A stretch of 5,378 nt of DNA from an uncultured Flavobacteriaceae bacterium (GTDB lineage Bacteria; Bacteroidota; Bacteroidia; Flavobacteriales; Flavobacteriaceae), in NCBI GenBank assembly GCA_947311745.1, contig CAMZLT010000246.1:1-5378 (forward strand). Direction: 5' to 3'. Both the position numbers and the translations under genes were made by a program. This document shows, in pieces, positions 2,429 through 5,378 of this stretch. The notes below the pieces were generated by a model that was not told the origin of the DNA, did no database searches, and saw only the letters and a program-made list of their open reading frames with translations. How positions within the stretch are numbered: the first letter of the stretch is position 1; each line of letters begins with the position of its first letter.

Positions 2429-5378
2429 TTATTCTTTTATAAATTTTGCTTTCATCGTTTTTCCGTTTTCTAGCTTTACTTTAAATAAAAGAATGTTTCC
2501 TGTTTTAGCATTAACATTAGAAAGTATCTCTAAAGAGCTATTGGTTTTGATATTTACTAATTGCCTTCCTAATAAATCATAAATTTGAATAGCATTAAAA
2601 ATACTTCCGTTTAATGTAGAAACTTGTATATCTCCATCGGAATTAGTGCTAATTAATAATTTTTCATTACGTGTATTTATAGTATCTACTGCGAGTGCAT
2701 TTCTGTTAAAAATCAATTCAAATCGATCGTTAATTACATTAGTATCTGTGCCTAAATAATTAGGATTAAATTCGTAATCACTATGTTGTAAATCGTGTTG
2801 AATATTTAGTAAATTATCTTTTAAAATTACCGAAACACCTTCTAAATTTTCAAAATGATCGATACCAATTTTAAGTATATTTGCTTGTGCATCATTTAGG
2901 TACAATCCTAATGGAATTACCTTTGTTTCTGTAAGAACACCATTATCAGCAATAGCTAAGCGTTCGTTATTATTACCAATAGAATAAAAACCAATTCCGT
3001 AATAATCACCCAATCTTTTTGCATCTAATTTTGCATCAAAATTTTCTGTTCCGTTTGGAGTGGAATTCAAGGCTATTTGGCTAAAATATCCTAAATTAGA
3101 AGCTAAATTAATCCAAATTTTATCATTATTACTTGGTGTTCTAAAATCGGTATTGTTTCCTGTAACACGCATACTATTGTTAAAAGTTATTGTTCCGTTT
3201 GCGGTAGCATCTACAAAAAATCCTTGTCCTGTTGCTAAAAAGCCATTCAAATTATTAATATCGTTTCCTGCATAAGCAGAAGTACAGGTATTTACAGAAC
3301 AAACAATGTAATCATCATTTTCGTAAGCACTTCCTACAATTGGCGAATTATGTGTCCAAACATACACCGAATTTGCATTAGGATTTACAGTATTATCTAG
3401 CAATGCTGCGATAGATATGGCACTTGGATATGGATTACCAACCAAAGCGTTATCATCGTCAATTCCTCCTACATTATAATATAATGTTTGTGTTTGTACA
3501 CCTGTATTAAAAGCACCATTAAAATTAACCATACCAATAAAACCACCCGTATAATCTATATTTGACCTTCCTTTTATAGCGTAACCTCTCGCTATTTCCA
3601 TTTGTTGCGATGTATCAGGTATCAAGTGCCAATCTTGTACTGTTGCGTCAAAACCCCAAATTCTAGTCATATTTGCCCAAGAATTTAATACGGATAAGCT
3701 ACTGTTTTGAACTGGAGATGAAATATAAGTAAACCTATCATCGTCTAATAGCGGTGTAGTTTGTATAGATGTAGTAAAACTACCAGTACCTAAAATTTCA
3801 GAAGCATCGGATACTTGCACAAAAGATGCCTCATGGTTTAGCACAAAGCTTCCATCGTTGTATAAATTGTTTTCTAATTTAACGTATTGATTAGAATTTA
3901 CCGTAACGGTTGTACCTGCTTTGATTTTACACATACAAGCATCGATATTTGCTGTATTTGTATTATAACTGGAATCAAAAACAGCAATTCTTGTGTTGTC
4001 AGGAAGACCATTAGACCAAATAGTTCCATTCCAATTTGTTGCGTCTCCACAAGGGTTATCGTACGCATATATTTTGTAATAATCTGCTGCATTATCTCCA
4101 TTTTCAAAAACACGAATATACAAGGTGTCTGTAGGATTTAAACCAGTTAATCGAATTCTTGAAAAATTATTAGTACTGCTATTATCATCACAAGCTAGTT
4201 CGGTTAATGCACCACAATTTCCGCTAAAAATTTGTAAAACAGAATCGGTTAAAAACGAACCACTTGCCAAAGCAGTTTCGATAGTTATATTACCAGAAGC
4301 AGGAACTTGAGCGGTAAACCAAGTATCGACTGTGGTGTTAGAATTACTTGCACAACTTGGTAATGGTAAAACACCTGAGGCAGTTGCACCAAATAAAGTT
4401 TTCGTTTCGGTATATTCATCGTAAACACCAACGGTTAAATTAATAGCGTCTGCACAAATATCATTTGCTGCCGTTTCTGCTACGGTAAGTCTAAAAATAT
4501 GGTTGTCTGACCAATATTGTGTAGTAGAAAAACGCAAGACATAATTTGTACCAGCAAGTAAATCGTAAAATATTGGATCTCCGTTAGAGCAATTTATCTC
4601 TGTACCGTTACAAACATCGTATAAAGTAAAATATTTTCGATTATTGCCATAGGTTACATGCAGATTTCCTTTTACAGGCATGGTAAAATTATACCATAAG
4701 TCTAACCAAGAATCGTTTACATTTTCACAACTAGAAAGCGTATTACTCAAAGAGGATTTTTGATTATTTGCAGTTACTTCGGTATAGGTAGTGGAGGTTA
4801 CTACTATATTTTCTGAATTTGCACAAGTATCATTAAGTGCCGTTTCAAAAGCTTGTATTCTAAAAGTATCATTATTTGACCAATATTGCGTGTTAGCATA
4901 GCGTAAAATATAGGTTTGTCCTGCACTTAACGAATAAAAATAGTTAGTTCCTTTAAAACATTTTATTTCCGTACCATTACAAGTATCGTATAGCGTAAAG
5001 TTTTCTTGATTGCTTGCATAAGTAATACGAACATTGCCATCTACTGGCATGGTAAACGAATAGTATAAATCATGCCAAACATCGTTTACATTTTCGCAAC
5101 TAGAAAGTGTATTACTCAAAGTAGATTTTTGGCTATTTGCAGTTACTTCGGTATAGGTTGCAGTGGTTACTACTATGTTTTCAGGAGTTGCACAAGTATC
5201 GTTAAATGCAGTAGCAAAGGCTTGTATTCTAAAGGTATCATTATTTGACCAATATTGGGTTTTAGCATATCGCAAAATGTAGGTTTGTCCTGCACTTAAC
5301 GAATAAAAATAGTTAGTTCCTTTAAAACATTTTATTTCCGTACCATTACAAGTATCGTATAGCGTAAAGTTTTCTTGA
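2429..5378 (-). CDS. Secreted repeat-domain surface protein with T9SS C-terminal sorting signal (N-terminus beyond window)
   Basis: The frame is open from the right edge (first full codon at 5377) to TAA at 2431-2429, giving 982 visible residues. A start called near 5275 would be an artefact: that codon is a TTG (Leu) inside a repeat. In visible numbering, residues 1-58, 59-181 and 182-304 are tandem 123-residue domains beginning NDTC and carrying four Cys each; about 305-441 is a divergent fourth copy (NDIC). They resemble the pre-peptidase-C-like beta-sandwiches common in Bacteroidota secreted proteins (FTMP/VPASGN, LYD, AGQTYILR). Residues 442-525 contain the Trp-rich NWNGTIWSNGLPDN stretch; 545-895 have stalk motifs shared by flavobacterial surface proteins (YISSPV, LVGNPYPS, GQGFFV, DRFELIF). 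The last ~80 residues (IQIYDLLGRQLV, FKVKLENGKT, final KFIKE) form the T9SS sorting domain, closest to type C. The protein is probably exported by Sec and then T9SS to the surface or medium; no catalytic motif is visible, and an adhesin or enzyme-linked role is inference. Confidence 0.9.
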   Translation of the reverse strand, partial: QENFTLYDTCNGTEIKCFKGTNYFYSLSAGQTYILRYAKTQYWSNNDTFRIQAFATAFNDTCATPENIVVTTATYTEVTANSQKSTLSNTLSSCENVNDVWHDLYYSFTMPVDGNVRITYASNQENFTLYDTCNGTEIKCFKGTNYFYSLSAGQTYILRYANTQYWSNNDTFRIQAFETALNDTCANSENIVVTSTTYTEVTANNQKSSLSNTLSSCENVNDSWLDLWYNFTMPVKGNLHVTYGNNRKYFTLYDVCNGTEINCSNGDPIFYDLLAGTNYVLRFSTTQYWSDNHIFRLTVAETAANDICADAINLTVGVYDEYTETKTLFGATASGVLPLPSCASNSNTTVDTWFTAQVPASGNITIETALASGSFLTDSVLQIFSGNCGALTELACDDNSSTNNFSRIRLTGLNPTDTLYIRVFENGDNAADYYKIYAYDNPCGDATNWNGTIWSNGLPDNTRIAVFDSSYNTNTANIDACMCKIKAGTTVTVNSNQYVKLENNLYNDGSFVLNHEASFVQVSDASEILGTGSFTTSIQTTPLLDDDRFTYISSPVQNSSLSVLNSWANMTRIWGFDATVQDWHLIPDTSQQMEIARGYAIKGRSNIDYTGGFIGMVNFNGAFNTGVQTQTLYYNVGGIDDDNALVGNPYPSAISIAALLDNTVNPNANSVYVWTHNSPIVGSAYENDDYIVCSVNTCTSAYAGNDINNLNGFLATGQGFFVDATANGTITFNNSMRVTGNNTDFRTPSNNDKIWINLASNLGYFSQIALNSTPNGTENFDAKLDAKRLGDYYGIGFYSIGNNNERLAIADNGVLTETKVIPLGLYLNDAQANILKIGIDHFENLEGVSVILKDNLLNIQHDLQHSDYEFNPNYLGTDTNVINDRFELIFNRNALAVDTINTRNEKLLISTNSDGDIQVSTLNGSIFNAIQIYDLLGRQLVNIKTNSSLEILSNVNAKTGNILLFKVKLENGKTMKAKFIKE
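2432..2671 (-). other. T9SS C-terminal sorting domain (type C-like)
   Basis: The last ~80 residues of the large protein contain the pattern of T9SS C-terminal signals: a beta strand ending IQIYDLLGRQLV, a strand near SLEILSNVNA, and FKVKLENGKT followed by a short basic tail ending KFIKE. The Y-x-PNP motif that often opens type A signals is missing. The D-LLGR and K-LENGK-T pattern, together with the preceding DRFELIF segment, fits the type C class described in flavobacteria. Such domains direct passage across the outer membrane and are removed on surface anchoring or release. T9SS signal confident; type moderate. Confidence 0.75.
4055..4465 (-). repeat. Divergent fourth Cys-containing beta-sandwich domain
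   Basis: About 137 residues starting NDICADAINLTV. It keeps the NDxC opening, the VDTWFTAQVPASGNITIET core, and four Cys in the same order as the tandem units. It differs in the second half (DSVLQIFSGNCG, ELACDDN, NPTDTLYIRV), which is the commoner Bacteroidota form of this PPC-like domain. It is probably the older member from which the near-identical copies are distinguishable, or a separately acquired one. Confidence 0.65.
4466..4834 (-). repeat. Tandem 369-bp unit (third from right edge)
   Basis: Encodes 123 residues beginning NDTCANSENIVV and ending HIFRLTVAETAA. The first half matches the adjacent unit at 4835-5203 closely (about three quarters of residues identical), while the second half is clearly more diverged (for example NGDPIFYDLLAGTNYVLRFS). 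Four Cys are conserved in position, consistent with two disulfides in an exported domain. Confidence 0.85.
4835..5203 (-). repeat. Tandem 369-bp unit (second from right edge)
   Basis: Encodes 123 residues from NDTCATPENIVV to FRIQAFETAL. Its second half is nearly identical to the partial unit at 5204-5378: over the 58 shared residues only three differ. The period to each neighbour is exactly 369 bp, so the reading frame is kept. Confidence 0.88.
5204..5378 (-). repeat. Partial tandem 369-bp unit, cut by the window edge
   Basis: The C-terminal 58 residues of a further unit (ending FRIQAFATAF), running off the right edge. At least bases 5280-5378 repeat 4911-5009 without a single difference. 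More units may follow beyond the window. Confidence 0.85.

Noticed and set aside
3060..4310. Several 61-84 codon plus-strand ORFs and one 71-codon minus-strand ORF within the large surface-protein gene
   Set aside because: All overlap the long open minus-strand frame, which carries recognisable domains; none has family features or its own expression signals.
5273..5275. TTG as start of the large minus-strand gene
   Set aside because: It encodes the Leu of YILRYA inside a tandem repeat, and the frame continues to the right edge with matching repeat sequence.

Overview
The window looks like chromosomal DNA of a marine or host-associated member of the Flavobacteriia (Bacteroidota). Three things point there. 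The base composition is strongly AT-rich. A perfect Bacteroidota-type -7 promoter element (TAnnTTTG) sits upstream of one gene. The large minus-strand gene encodes a secreted, repeat-containing protein ending in a type IX secretion (T9SS) sorting domain, a system essentially confined to this phylum.

Left part (1-2089, plus strand). The 3' end of a multi-pass membrane protein with a UbiA-type prenyltransferase signature enters from the left edge; its true start lies outside the window. After 38 bp comes a complete two-gene unit: a DtxR/MntR-family metal-dependent repressor (605-1264) and, after a 3-bp gap, a ZIP-family (GufA/BbZIP-like) divalent-metal transporter (1268-2089). The 38-bp gap carries a TTAG-N6-CTAA palindrome, which has the geometry of a DtxR-family operator, followed by the -7 element TATATTTG very close to the start codon. 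The simplest reading is an autoregulated metal-homeostasis operon: the repressor senses Mn(II) or Fe(II) and shuts off itself and the transporter when metal is plentiful.

Middle (2090-2428). This is a 339-bp gap between convergent transcription units. It holds a good intrinsic terminator for the minus-strand gene, a weaker hairpin with a T8 run facing the plus-strand operon, a poor AT-only hairpin just after the transporter, and a possible 41-codon minus-strand ORF that I do not recognise.

Right part (2429-5378, minus strand). A single long gene is open through the right edge (982 codons visible, N-terminus missing). From its N-terminal side it encodes tandem Cys-containing beta-sandwich domains of 123 residues each (369-bp DNA repeats, one stretch perfectly identical over at least 99 bp). 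These are followed by a more divergent fourth domain, a Trp/Asn-rich beta-structured region, a long surface-protein stalk region and a T9SS C-terminal signal most like type C. It is probably a cell-surface or secreted adhesin-like protein.

I see no clearly novel system. The most informative points are the candidate operator/promoter of the repressor-ZIP unit, the mixed metal-site residues of the repressor, and the recently duplicated repeats running off the right edge. No tRNA, rRNA, CRISPR array or intact mobile element is visible.
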